Positions 40,891 to 47,298 of a stretch of DNA of 47,298 nt are shown one piece after another. Every line of letters begins with the position of its first letter. Position 1 is the stretch's first letter. The notes under the pieces are model-generated. The model was not told the origin of the DNA, ran no database searches, and was given only the letters and a program-made list of their open reading frames with translations. A program made the position numbers and the translations under genes. The stretch is from Oscillospiraceae bacterium (GTDB lineage Bacteria; Bacillota; Clostridia; Oscillospirales; Oscillospiraceae). The DNA lies in the NCBI GenBank assembly GCA_017535635.1, contig JAFXTU010000030.1:1-47298 (forward strand), written 5' to 3'.

Positions 40891-42262
40891 GATCTGAGCT
40901 CTCCGTCAGTAAGGTCTCGCCCCGCACCCGGATAAAGACCATTTCGTCCGCGGCGTTTTCCACATCATCCTGCCAGGTGAGCTCGTCCCCTTCACCGAAG
41001 AAGAAGGCGCCGGTCCCGTTCTCGTACAGGGTCTCCCAGGTCTCCTCCGTCCCGTCGTCCCCGGAGAAGGTCACGACGGAATGCGTGCAGTCCTCATAGC
41101 GCAGGCTCATCCCGTCCTCCCCCAGCGTGGCCGTCATCTCCCAGAAGGCGGTCTCCCAGGCGCTGCCGCTCCAGCGGACCTCCACATGGTAAGGGCCCTG
41201 GGGGGCGTCCTTGGAAATGGTGATCATGGCACGGCCCGCGATGCTGTCCGCCCAGACGCCGGTGAGAAGGGAGTATTCCCCGTCCCCGTCGCTCCAGAGG
41301 CCGTGGGCTTCGGCGATGGCGTCGTACCACTCCCGCACCACTTCGCCGGCCACGGTCTCCCCGTCCGCGTACTCCGCCTTATAGAGCATCTCGTTCCCGC
41401 CGCCCCAGACCTGGCGGATATAGCTGCCGTCCGTGAAGAAGAAATCCAGCCGGATATCGTCCTCAGGGAAATAAACCACGGCATACTCCCCGTCCGGCGT
41501 CTCGCTCAGCTCGGCGCGCTCCAGGGTGAGGCCCTCCAGCAGGCGCTCCACATAGGGCGCCGCGTCCACGCCCTCCGGCTCCAGGGGGCCGAACTCCAGG
41601 GTGCTGACGGTGTAGCTTACCCCGTCCATATAGGCGGCCCGGGCGAGATAGCTTTCCGCAAGGGAATTGCCCCGATCAAAGGGAGTGAGGCCGTTCTCCT
41701 CCCGGAACACCTCCCGCACGCTGCCGGAGGCCCACTCGTTCAGCATCGCCCACTGCTGCCAGTCCGCATTCGTCTCGTCGCCGATGCCCTCGTAGCTCTC
41801 CCGCACGAACTGCACGTCCGTGGGATGGCAGAACATATAGTAATTGCCCTCGTCGTCCCTGGCGAAGACCTCCCGGCCGGACATGTCGTAGCAGAGCATC
41901 TCGTGCAGCTCATCTTCGCTCACTCTGCCGATGCCGAAGAGCCGGCCGCCCTCAAAGCCCTGGGCCCGGGCCGCCTCCACGGAGGCCTTTTCCGACACGT
42001 TGAACAGAAGGCCGTTTTCGTCGTTTTCCGGCGCGTCCACGATAAGCAGTTCCCCGTATCCCGCGGGGATGGAAAGGATCATGCCGTCGTTGTGATATAA
42101 GATCTCCCCCGGCTCCGGCTTCGTGGATGGCCCCGGCTCCGCCGGGGCGGGGGGCGCTTCCGGCGTCCCCTGGCTGGCAGGCTGGCCGCTTCTGGAGGCA
42201 CAGGCCGCCAGGGAAAGCAGCAGGATCGCCGCCAGGAGCATACACAGCGCTTTGGTCCTCAT
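40880..42262 (-). CDS. Secreted lipoprotein of unknown function
   Basis: A 460-residue protein starting MRTKALCMLLAAILLLSLAAC, with a lipobox LAAC that predicts a lipid-anchored protein after cleavage. A Pro-rich linker (TPEAPPAPAEPGPSTKPEPG) follows. The body (about 55-460) is acidic and aromatic with no motif I recognise; it seems to hold two alpha/beta-type halves, the second from about residue 240 (YAVVYFPEDDIRLDFFF). The ATG at 42262 has AGAGGA 9 nt upstream; an ATG at 42283 is possible but has no RBS. It sits 23 bp after an AlkZ-related gene. Confidence 0.75.
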   Translation of the reverse strand: MRTKALCMLLAAILLLSLAACASRSGQPASQGTPEAPPAPAEPGPSTKPEPGEILYHNDGMILSIPAGYGELLIVDAPENDENGLLFNVSEKASVEAARAQGFEGGRLFGIGRVSEDELHEMLCYDMSGREVFARDDEGNYYMFCHPTDVQFVRESYEGIGDETNADWQQWAMLNEWASGSVREVFREENGLTPFDRGNSLAESYLARAAYMDGVSYTVSTLEFGPLEPEGVDAAPYVERLLEGLTLERAELSETPDGEYAVVYFPEDDIRLDFFFTDGSYIRQVWGGGNEMLYKAEYADGETVAGEVVREWYDAIAEAHGLWSDGDGEYSLLTGVWADSIAGRAMITISKDAPQGPYHVEVRWSGSAWETAFWEMTATLGEDGMSLRYEDCTHSVVTFSGDDGTEETWETLYENGTGAFFFGEGDELTWQDDVENAADEMVFIRVRGETLLTESSDHDL

Positions 42263-42285
42263 GCGTTCAAGTCCTCTTTTCATTA

Positions 42286-42984
42286 TTATTTCAAAAACCG
42301 CCGCAGGGCCTTTTCTTCCGCCTGGGGGAAGAGCTCCCGCAGGTGGTCCAGCAGCAGGGCATGGGATTCCTCCGGACTGTGAAGGTAGACCTTTTCCCTG
42401 AAGGCCTCCCCCATCTGCTGTTCCGGCGTGGAGTACTCCGCCACGCCCCAGCCGTGGGGGCGGCCGTGCTTGTCCAGGGCGTAGACGAAATCGGAGATCA
42501 GCACATAGCACTGCTCCTGCAGGCGGGTGATGATGCCGTCGAAGCCCTTCTTCCCCTCCGTCTTCCCGAAGCGCCCGGAATAGGCGTAGCTCCCCGAGGC
42601 CCGGAGGACCTTACTGAGCACCGGGGCCTGGCTCTCGATCAGCTCATACAGCTCCTGGTCGGCCCTCTTCACCAGCCCCTCGTCCGCGCGGGCGTCGAAA
42701 TCGTAGCCGTCCCGCCGGTAGTTGGCCAGCTCCAAAAACCACTTTTGGCTGACGTAGGCCGCCTTTTTCTCAAAAAACTTCCCGTAGGCGCAGCCGCTTT
42801 CCCGGATCACCGGCCCCTTCCAGGCCCAGGCGTCCTCCCCGTCGTCGGACCAGAAGGAGGAGGGAGCGCAGTGCTCCTCCAGGGAAAAGCCGGGGATGGA
42901 ATTGGAGAAATAGGGGACGATGCCGTAAGCTTCCACCGCGTCCAGCAGGTCCTGCCGGGTACGGACGTAAAAATCGTATTTCAT
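42286..42984 (-). CDS. AlkZ-related protein
   Basis: A 232-residue cytosolic protein resembling the group annotated as AlkZ-related: YGIVPYFSNSIPGFSLEEHC, WAWKGPVIRESGCAYGKFF, KKAAYVSQKWFLELANYRRDGYD. Related folds include winged-helix DNA-glycosylase-like proteins, but no catalytic motif is clear and its function is unknown. The start is ATG at 42984 with GAGGAAAACCC upstream; the longer frame to 43029 would begin inside the promoter. It is the first gene of a probable operon running down to the nucleoside phosphorylase. Confidence 0.7.
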   Translation of the reverse strand: MKYDFYVRTRQDLLDAVEAYGIVPYFSNSIPGFSLEEHCAPSSFWSDDGEDAWAWKGPVIRESGCAYGKFFEKKAAYVSQKWFLELANYRRDGYDFDARADEGLVKRADQELYELIESQAPVLSKVLRASGSYAYSGRFGKTEGKKGFDGIITRLQEQCYVLISDFVYALDKHGRPHGWGVAEYSTPEQQMGEAFREKVYLHSPEESHALLLDHLRELFPQAEEKALRRFLK

Positions 42985-43012
42985 GGGTTTTCCTCGGATC
43001 GCGTTTTTCAAG

Positions 43013-43040
43013 ATTATATCACTGCGCAAGGCTTTTGCAA
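43013..43040 (-). promoter_or_regulatory. Promoter of the AlkZ-related to deoD operon
   Basis: On the minus strand TTGCAA (43040 to 43035) and a perfect TATAAT (43018 to 43013) with 16-bp spacing, 29 bp before the AlkZ-related start. Confidence 0.65.
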
Positions 43041-43106
43041 GGGCTCCGCGCTTTCCGAAGCATAGTTCCCGGCCCGGGTTGGAAAGCTAGGACCGAGGTG
43101 ATCGAA

Positions 43107-43358
43107 ATGGACATGAAAACGCTGCCCCTGGGCCTGGGCATGGCGCTGGCCCAGAACGAGGCGGCCATGGAAGCCTTCGCGGCCATGACCGAGGCGGAAA
43201 AACAGCTCCTCCTGGAGCGGGCCCATGAGGTCCGTTCCAAGGACGAGATGCGAAGGCTGGTGGCGGGCCTGGAAGGACCTTCTCCCGTCCTCGACACGGA
43301 CCTGGGGCGGGACAATCTGGAAAACGACCTCCCCGCCGCCGACCGGCACGAGCTGTAA
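43107..43358 (+). CDS. Small conserved protein of unknown function
   Basis: An 83-residue, mostly helical protein: LPLGLGMALAQNEAAMEAF, EAEKQLLLERAHEVRSKDEM, RRLVAGL, then a disordered acidic tail ending ADRHEL. The first 55 residues have the look of a compact three-helix domain common in Clostridia (pattern MALAQN..A...F..MT..EK...); I cannot name its function. GAGGTG precedes the ATG at 43107. The gene is single, facing the opposite way from both neighbours. Confidence 0.7.
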   Translation: MDMKTLPLGLGMALAQNEAAMEAFAAMTEAEKQLLLERAHEVRSKDEMRRLVAGLEGPSPVLDTDLGRDNLENDLPAADRHEL

Positions 43359-43360
43359 TA

Positions 43361-43399
43361 CCTGAAAAAGAGGCCGCCGCAAAAAGCTGCGGCGGTCTC
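43361..43399. terminator. Bidirectional terminator between convergent genes
   Basis: GAGGCCGCCGCA (43370-43381), loop AAAAGC, TGCGGCGGTCTC (43388-43399), 12 bp with one G-T pair. On the minus strand it is followed by CTTTTTC, a proper U-tract for the DUF169/rhamnosidase transcript; on the plus strand it closes the small gene. Confidence 0.8.
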
Positions 43400-43410
43400 G
43401 GTTCTCTCTG

Positions 43411-44163
43411 TCAGGGATCCTTCATCTTTTCGTCCAGGTCCGCCAGGATGCCGCCGAATTCGGCGTAGTAGGCTTCCTTGCCGGTATGCCCCTTCAGCTC
43501 CAGGGGCATCTCCTTCAGATTGGTGAGCACCGTGGGGACCCACTGGTAGGGCACGGAGACCACCACCGTATCCGCCTCCCAGAGCTGCCGCCCGTGGGGA
43601 CCGTGGATGAAGGCGGGGACGACGAAATTGATCTTCCCGCTCATATAGGGGTAGACCATAAACCAGGAGCAGCCCATCACCGGGGTGCTCTCGGAGTGAT
43701 ACCCTTCCCCGGTGGAGTAGGTGCCGGCTCGAAGCACCGGCTCCAGCTTGGCGGCGGGCCCGGTAAAGATGAGCACATCCGGCACCTTTTTGAGCTGATG
43801 ATAGGGGACGAAGGAGACGTAGTTCACCGAGCCGCAGGGCAGGCGCTTCACGGAATAATAGAGCCGCGCGTTGCACCGCGCCTCGTCGAAGACCCCCAGC
43901 CGGGGGCCGATCTGCCCGCTCTCCGCCGCGGGGGAAAAGCTCTCCATCCCCACCATGATCTTCCCCACGCAGGTCTCCTTGTTCTCCCTGGAGAAGTAAA
44001 AGCTCTCCCCGGTCTCCTGGGCGTGGCGCAGGATCTCGCAGAGGGATTTTTCCACGCTCCCGTCCAGGGGCGGGATCCCCTCCGGGCGGAAGAGGTCGTA
44101 ATACACGCCGACGGGGGGCAGACTGAGGCCCAGCTTGTGGATGACGGAGTAGTCCAGTTCCAT
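43411..44163 (-). CDS. DUF169 family protein
   Basis: A 250-residue protein of the DUF169 family: LGLSLPPVGVYY, SLCEILRHAQETGESFYFSR, CVGKIMVGME, VSFVPYHQLKKVPDVLIFTG, GCSWFMVYPYMSGKINFVV. Several conserved cysteines (in KETCVGK, CSWFM) suggest a metal or cluster site, but this is not established; the function is unknown. AAGGAGAG precedes the ATG at 44163, 14 bp after the rhamnosidase stop. A strong terminator follows. Confidence 0.78.
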   Translation of the reverse strand: MELDYSVIHKLGLSLPPVGVYYDLFRPEGIPPLDGSVEKSLCEILRHAQETGESFYFSRENKETCVGKIMVGMESFSPAAESGQIGPRLGVFDEARCNARLYYSVKRLPCGSVNYVSFVPYHQLKKVPDVLIFTGPAAKLEPVLRAGTYSTGEGYHSESTPVMGCSWFMVYPYMSGKINFVVPAFIHGPHGRQLWEADTVVVSVPYQWVPTVLTNLKEMPLELKGHTGKEAYYAEFGGILADLDEKMKDP

Positions 44164-44177
44164 GCTTCTCTCCTTTC

Positions 44178-46250
44178 TCAGACGGTTCCTTGCTCTTCGG
44201 TTTTCTTTCCCGGTCCCGCGTCCCCGGCGGCGAACTCCGTCAGGGGCAGGGCGGACCAGGCGTGGCAGTCGCTGCGGGGGGAGAAGGGCGTCTCCGGGAA
44301 GGTGGTGCAATGGAGGTCGATGAAGTCCTGCCAGGTCTGCCACAGGGCCTGGGTACGCTCGTACATCCCGGCCTTTTCCAGGGCGCGGAAGAGGTAGTAG
44401 CTCTGCATGAAGCTGCACTGCACGAGGCTCCTGTCCTCCAACGTCTTTTCCATCACGGCCTTTGCCCGCTCCCCGGCGCAGAGGCCGGTGAGGACGGCGT
44501 AGATCTGGGTATGCTGGCTGTATTCCTCCGTCCCCGCCCCCTCCCGGTAGAGGCCCCGGGAGGCGTCCCAGCAACGCTCCTCCACCAGGCGGAGAAGGGT
44601 CTGGCACTCCCGCTCATAATACGCAGCCAGGTCTCCCCGGTGAAATTGCGGCAACAGACGCACAAGGCTCCGGGCGGCGTAGACGAAGAAGAGATTTTGC
44701 AGGGCGCTCTCCCCCTCCCTCGCCGCCGTGGGCATGGAGGCCCCGGCCCCGGCCCACTCCGGGGCCCAGTCGAAGTAGTCCCACCAGCCCTGGGGAGCCA
44801 GGAGGCCGCTGGGTGTCCGCTTTCCCAGGAAAGTCTCCAGGATCCGCTCCGCCAGGGGGATATAGGGCCGGACGAAGTCCGGGTCCCCGGTATGGTTGAC
44901 ATAATCCTCAAGTATCAGGACATAGTACAGGGCAAAGGCGGGGATGGTCTGCTCATCCCGGGAGGGGAAGCGGGACTGGGTGAGGCCGAAATTCTGCATG
45001 GAGCTTCCGAAGAGCCGGATGGCCTGCCGGGGAAGCTCCAGATCGTCCGTGGCGGCGTAGGTGAAGAGGATCTCCAGCCGCCCGTCGCAGGCGTATTGCA
45101 GCTGCTCATAGTAGGGGCAGTCCTCATAGGTGTCGTGGGCGCAGAGCTGGAGGGTGCGGAAGGCCACGTCGTAAAGCTTCTCCCTCTTCGGGTCGGAAAA
45201 GCTCGGCTTCTTCGTGTTCACCAGAGGGTAGGCCGTCTCCACATAGGGCTGAGGCAGAATCGTCAGGGCCTCCTCCCCCGTCTCCACGGTGATCTCCACA
45301 AAGCGGAAGGTGCGGAAGCGGAAGGGCTCAAACACCGTGTCCCCGCCCACGGTGTACTCGTCCCGGACGCCCTGGATGAAGCCGGCAGCGTCGTCCCGGA
45401 CGCCCTTACAGGGCCAGCCGTTTTCGTCCTTTTGGAAATAGCTCTCGGCGTAGGTGATGTACACCCCGGCTCCCTTCCCGCCCCGGAAGCCCACGCGGAA
45501 ATAAGCGGTGGTGAGCTCCCCGGCGTCCAGCACAAAGCTCTCCTTGCTGCGGGGGGCGATCGTCCGCTCCGCCCAGTCCGGGAAGGACTTCTCCTTCCGG
45601 TACAGGAGCGGGATGGGCCGGGGCAGGAAGACCTTCCCCTTCCTCGCCCCGAAGGGATCGTATTCCCTGGGCTGGGTCACGGCGACGGGCAGGGTCTCCC
45701 CCTCGTCCCAGTTTTCCTTGAAAAAGGGATTCTCCAGACTGCGGGCCCCGTCGATGGACTCATTGCTCCCCAGCATGAAGATCTGGTGGTTGTTGAAGCC
45801 CTGGCCCCGGTCCAGCCAGGCCCGCCATTGATCTGGGTCCCGGGGATCGGCGTCCCCCAGCTCCCCCTCCAGGGAGAAGCCGGGCCCCTCCTCGTCCCCG
45901 AAGCAGTAGTAAGGGCCCTCCTCCCCCTCCGGCCGCTCCGGATAGGAGAAGACCTGGAGCAGGATGCGGTTCTCCCCCTCTCGCAGCCGGGGGGCGATGT
46001 CCAGCCGGTCCCAATAAGCGACCTCCCGGGCGCTGCGGCAGGGGCCGAAGAGCAGGCTCTCCCCGTTGACATAGAGCTTATACTGGCTCCGGGCGGCGAC
46101 CTCAACAAAGCACGTCTCCGGCAGCGTTTCCATCCGGCAGCGGAAGCCGAACCAGGCGGGCACGATGCGCCGGGTCGGATCATAACCCTCCTGCCGGAGG
46201 GTTTCCGGGCTCAGGCCCAGGAACTGTTTTCCCGAAATGGGATCAGGCAT
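44178..46250 (-). CDS. GH78-like alpha-L-rhamnosidase
   Basis: A 690-residue intracellular glycosidase: an N-terminal beta region (FVEVAARSQYKLYVNGESLLFGP) and an (alpha/alpha)6 barrel with the GH78 catalytic signature AHDTYEDCPYYEQLQYACD, then QTIPAFALYYVLILEDY, APQGWWDYFDWAPEW and YSQHTQIYAVLTGL. There is no signal peptide, so it likely acts on imported rhamnosides. The ATG at 46250 has AAAGGAGG 9 nt upstream; the longer frame to 46391 would include the promoter and operator. A divergent PTS-type membrane gene may import its substrate. Confidence 0.85.
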   Translation of the reverse strand: MPDPISGKQFLGLSPETLRQEGYDPTRRIVPAWFGFRCRMETLPETCFVEVAARSQYKLYVNGESLLFGPCRSAREVAYWDRLDIAPRLREGENRILLQVFSYPERPEGEEGPYYCFGDEEGPGFSLEGELGDADPRDPDQWRAWLDRGQGFNNHQIFMLGSNESIDGARSLENPFFKENWDEGETLPVAVTQPREYDPFGARKGKVFLPRPIPLLYRKEKSFPDWAERTIAPRSKESFVLDAGELTTAYFRVGFRGGKGAGVYITYAESYFQKDENGWPCKGVRDDAAGFIQGVRDEYTVGGDTVFEPFRFRTFRFVEITVETGEEALTILPQPYVETAYPLVNTKKPSFSDPKREKLYDVAFRTLQLCAHDTYEDCPYYEQLQYACDGRLEILFTYAATDDLELPRQAIRLFGSSMQNFGLTQSRFPSRDEQTIPAFALYYVLILEDYVNHTGDPDFVRPYIPLAERILETFLGKRTPSGLLAPQGWWDYFDWAPEWAGAGASMPTAAREGESALQNLFFVYAARSLVRLLPQFHRGDLAAYYERECQTLLRLVEERCWDASRGLYREGAGTEEYSQHTQIYAVLTGLCAGERAKAVMEKTLEDRSLVQCSFMQSYYLFRALEKAGMYERTQALWQTWQDFIDLHCTTFPETPFSPRSDCHAWSALPLTEFAAGDAGPGKKTEEQGTV

Positions 46251-46285
46251 TGGCGGCGCCTCCTTTGTCTCTGTTTCCTTCTTAA

Positions 46286-46319
46286 ATGGTATCATACCAT
46301 GAACGGCGCGAAATGAAAA
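46286..46319 (-). promoter_or_regulatory. Promoter with overlapping operator of the rhamnosidase gene
   Basis: On the minus strand TTTTCA (46319 to 46314) and TATGAT (46296 to 46291) are spaced by 17 bp. A perfect inverted repeat ATGGTAT-C-ATACCAT (46286-46300) covers the -10 box, as expected for a repressor operator. The rest of 46251-46480 holds only the divergent promoter described separately. Confidence 0.6.
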
Positions 46320-46400
46320 GGCGGAAAGAGAAGCGCCGAGGAAACCCCTCAGGCGGCGAAACCCCGACACCCGCTTATGCTCATCTTGCAAAAGAATATC

Positions 46401-46429
46401 TGGACAACGGCCTTCGTTTATATTATACT
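46401..46429 (+). promoter_or_regulatory. Promoter of the EIIC gene
   Basis: TGGACA (46401-46406) and TATACT (46424-46429) with 17-bp spacing, about 50 bp before the gene. Both boxes are 5 of 6 matches to the consensus. Confidence 0.65.
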
Positions 46430-46480
46430 TAATTATCTAAATTGAGAAAGTATGCCTTTTTCCCCGGAGGAGGCTTCCTT

Positions 46481-47298
46481 ATGGATAATAAGAAAGGTCT
46501 GATCGCTCTGCTCCACCGCTGGGAGCAGACGATGTCGGTGCGCACCATTCGCAGCGGCCTGGTGAATATGATCCCGGTCCTGATCATCGGCGCCTTCGCT
46601 CTGATCCTGCAGACCTTCCCCGTGGAGGCGTATCAGCGCTTCATCGCCACCCTGGCGGGCGGCTTTGTTCTGGACCTGCTGGAGCTGGTGTACAGCGCAA
46701 CTTTCGGGGTCCTCTCCCTGTACATGACCATCTTCATCAGCCGCTCCTACATGAAGCAGAAGGCCGACCCGGACGCGCCGGTGGGCGGGGCCCTGGCCGC
46801 CTCCGTCATCGCTTTCTTCATCCTAGCCGGGGCCTATCTCCCGGATTTCGGCAAGGACAGCATGGGCCCGAAATCCATGTTCCTCGCCATTCTCACCGGG
46901 CTTCTGGCTTCCCGGCTCTACCTCTTCCTCTTCCGGAGGACCCACGGGAAGCGCCGGGACCTCTACTCCACGGGGGCGGACCGGGAGTTCAACCGGATGC
47001 TGGCCACCCTCTTCCCCATCGCCGGGACAGCCCTGGTCTTCGGCCTGCTCAACGCCCTGGTCATGCGCCTTTTCCGCGTGGATTCCTTCCGGATGCTCCT
47101 GATCCACGGCTTCGACTGGCTCTTCTCCCAGATCGGGAGGGGCTTCTTCAAGGGCTTCTTCTTCGTACTGCTCTCCTCGCTTCTGTGGTTCTTCGGTATC
47201 CACGGCAGCGATACGTTAGAGAGCGTGATGCAGACCTATTTCACACCGGGGCTGGCCGCCAACCAGGCGGCTGTCGCGGCGGGAAGCGCACCGACCGA
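46481..47298 (+). CDS. PTS EIIC-type membrane protein, cut by window edge
   Basis: The first 272 codons of a polytopic membrane protein that runs off the window. It starts MDNKKGLIALLHRWEQTMSV, then the EIIC pattern SGLVNMIPVLIIGAFALIL, several more hydrophobic segments, and WFFGIHGSDTLESVMQTY, which corresponds to the FFGIHG substrate-site motif of lactose/cellobiose-type EIIC. GGAGGAGG precedes the ATG. N-terminal EIIC regions like this also occur fused to EAL or GGDEF domains in Clostridia, so the missing C-terminus could be a signalling domain rather than a sugar permease end; the window cannot decide. Confidence 0.8.
   Translation, partial: MDNKKGLIALLHRWEQTMSVRTIRSGLVNMIPVLIIGAFALILQTFPVEAYQRFIATLAGGFVLDLLELVYSATFGVLSLYMTIFISRSYMKQKADPDAPVGGALAASVIAFFILAGAYLPDFGKDSMGPKSMFLAILTGLLASRLYLFLFRRTHGKRRDLYSTGADREFNRMLATLFPIAGTALVFGLLNALVMRLFRVDSFRMLLIHGFDWLFSQIGRGFFKGFFFVLLSSLLWFFGIHGSDTLESVMQTYFTPGLAANQAAVAAGSAPT

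Overview
The window looks like chromosomal DNA of a GC-rich anaerobic Firmicute, most likely a gut Clostridia of the Oscillospiraceae type. This is inferred from several features together: a type III glutamine synthetase, LL-diaminopimelate aminotransferase (DapL), an S-layer-homology (SLH) surface protein, a three-part 'archaeal-type' glutamate synthase with its own ferredoxin, and strong AGGAGG ribosome binding sites throughout. No rRNA, tRNA, CRISPR array, insertion sequence or integrase was seen.

Layout. Positions 1-14471 (minus strand): a partial dapA, a large secreted SLH protein, purB, purA, a structured repeat (copy 1), asnB, purF, purC, an ammonium transporter fused to a PII protein, and type III glutamine synthetase glnN. 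Positions 14472-14806 are a divergent control region with two near-consensus promoters, each followed at once by a terminator hairpin. Positions 14807-30306 (plus strand) look like one tightly packed operon: three glutamate synthase modules with an iron-sulfur protein and an FAD oxidoreductase, then guaA, carA, a carB fused to a DapF-like domain, an intact dapF, dapL and glmS. Nearly every gene in this half either makes glutamine, imports ammonium or spends glutamine nitrogen (PurF, AsnB, GltS, GuaA, CarA, GlmS), so the region reads as a nitrogen and glutamine hub, with a side branch to diaminopimelate and amino sugars for the cell wall.

Positions 30392-33363 carry a DUF1902 protein and an ECF sigma factor with a very long, unusual C-terminal extension. 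Positions 33364-38160 look like an acquired module of lower GC: a promoter, a 41-codon leader peptide overlapping an antiterminator/terminator pair, an XRE-type regulator, two ABC exporter half-transporters, and an array of tandem perfect hairpins. Copy 2 of the structured repeat follows (38161-38430).

Positions 38431-42984 (minus strand) look like an operon from one promoter: an AlkZ-related protein, a lipoprotein, a cyclase-family hydrolase, an MtnA-type isomerase and a purine nucleoside phosphorylase, perhaps nucleoside or 5'-deoxynucleoside salvage. The right end holds a small conserved protein, a DUF169 protein, a GH78-like alpha-L-rhamnosidase and the start of a PTS EIIC membrane protein.

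The strongest candidates for something new are: (1) the CarB-DapF fusion, in which one of the two catalytic cysteines of DapF is Ala while the substrate-binding residues are kept; (2) the two copies of a multi-hairpin repeat whose stems differ in sequence but remain perfectly paired; (3) the tandem hairpin array; and (4) the leader-controlled operons.
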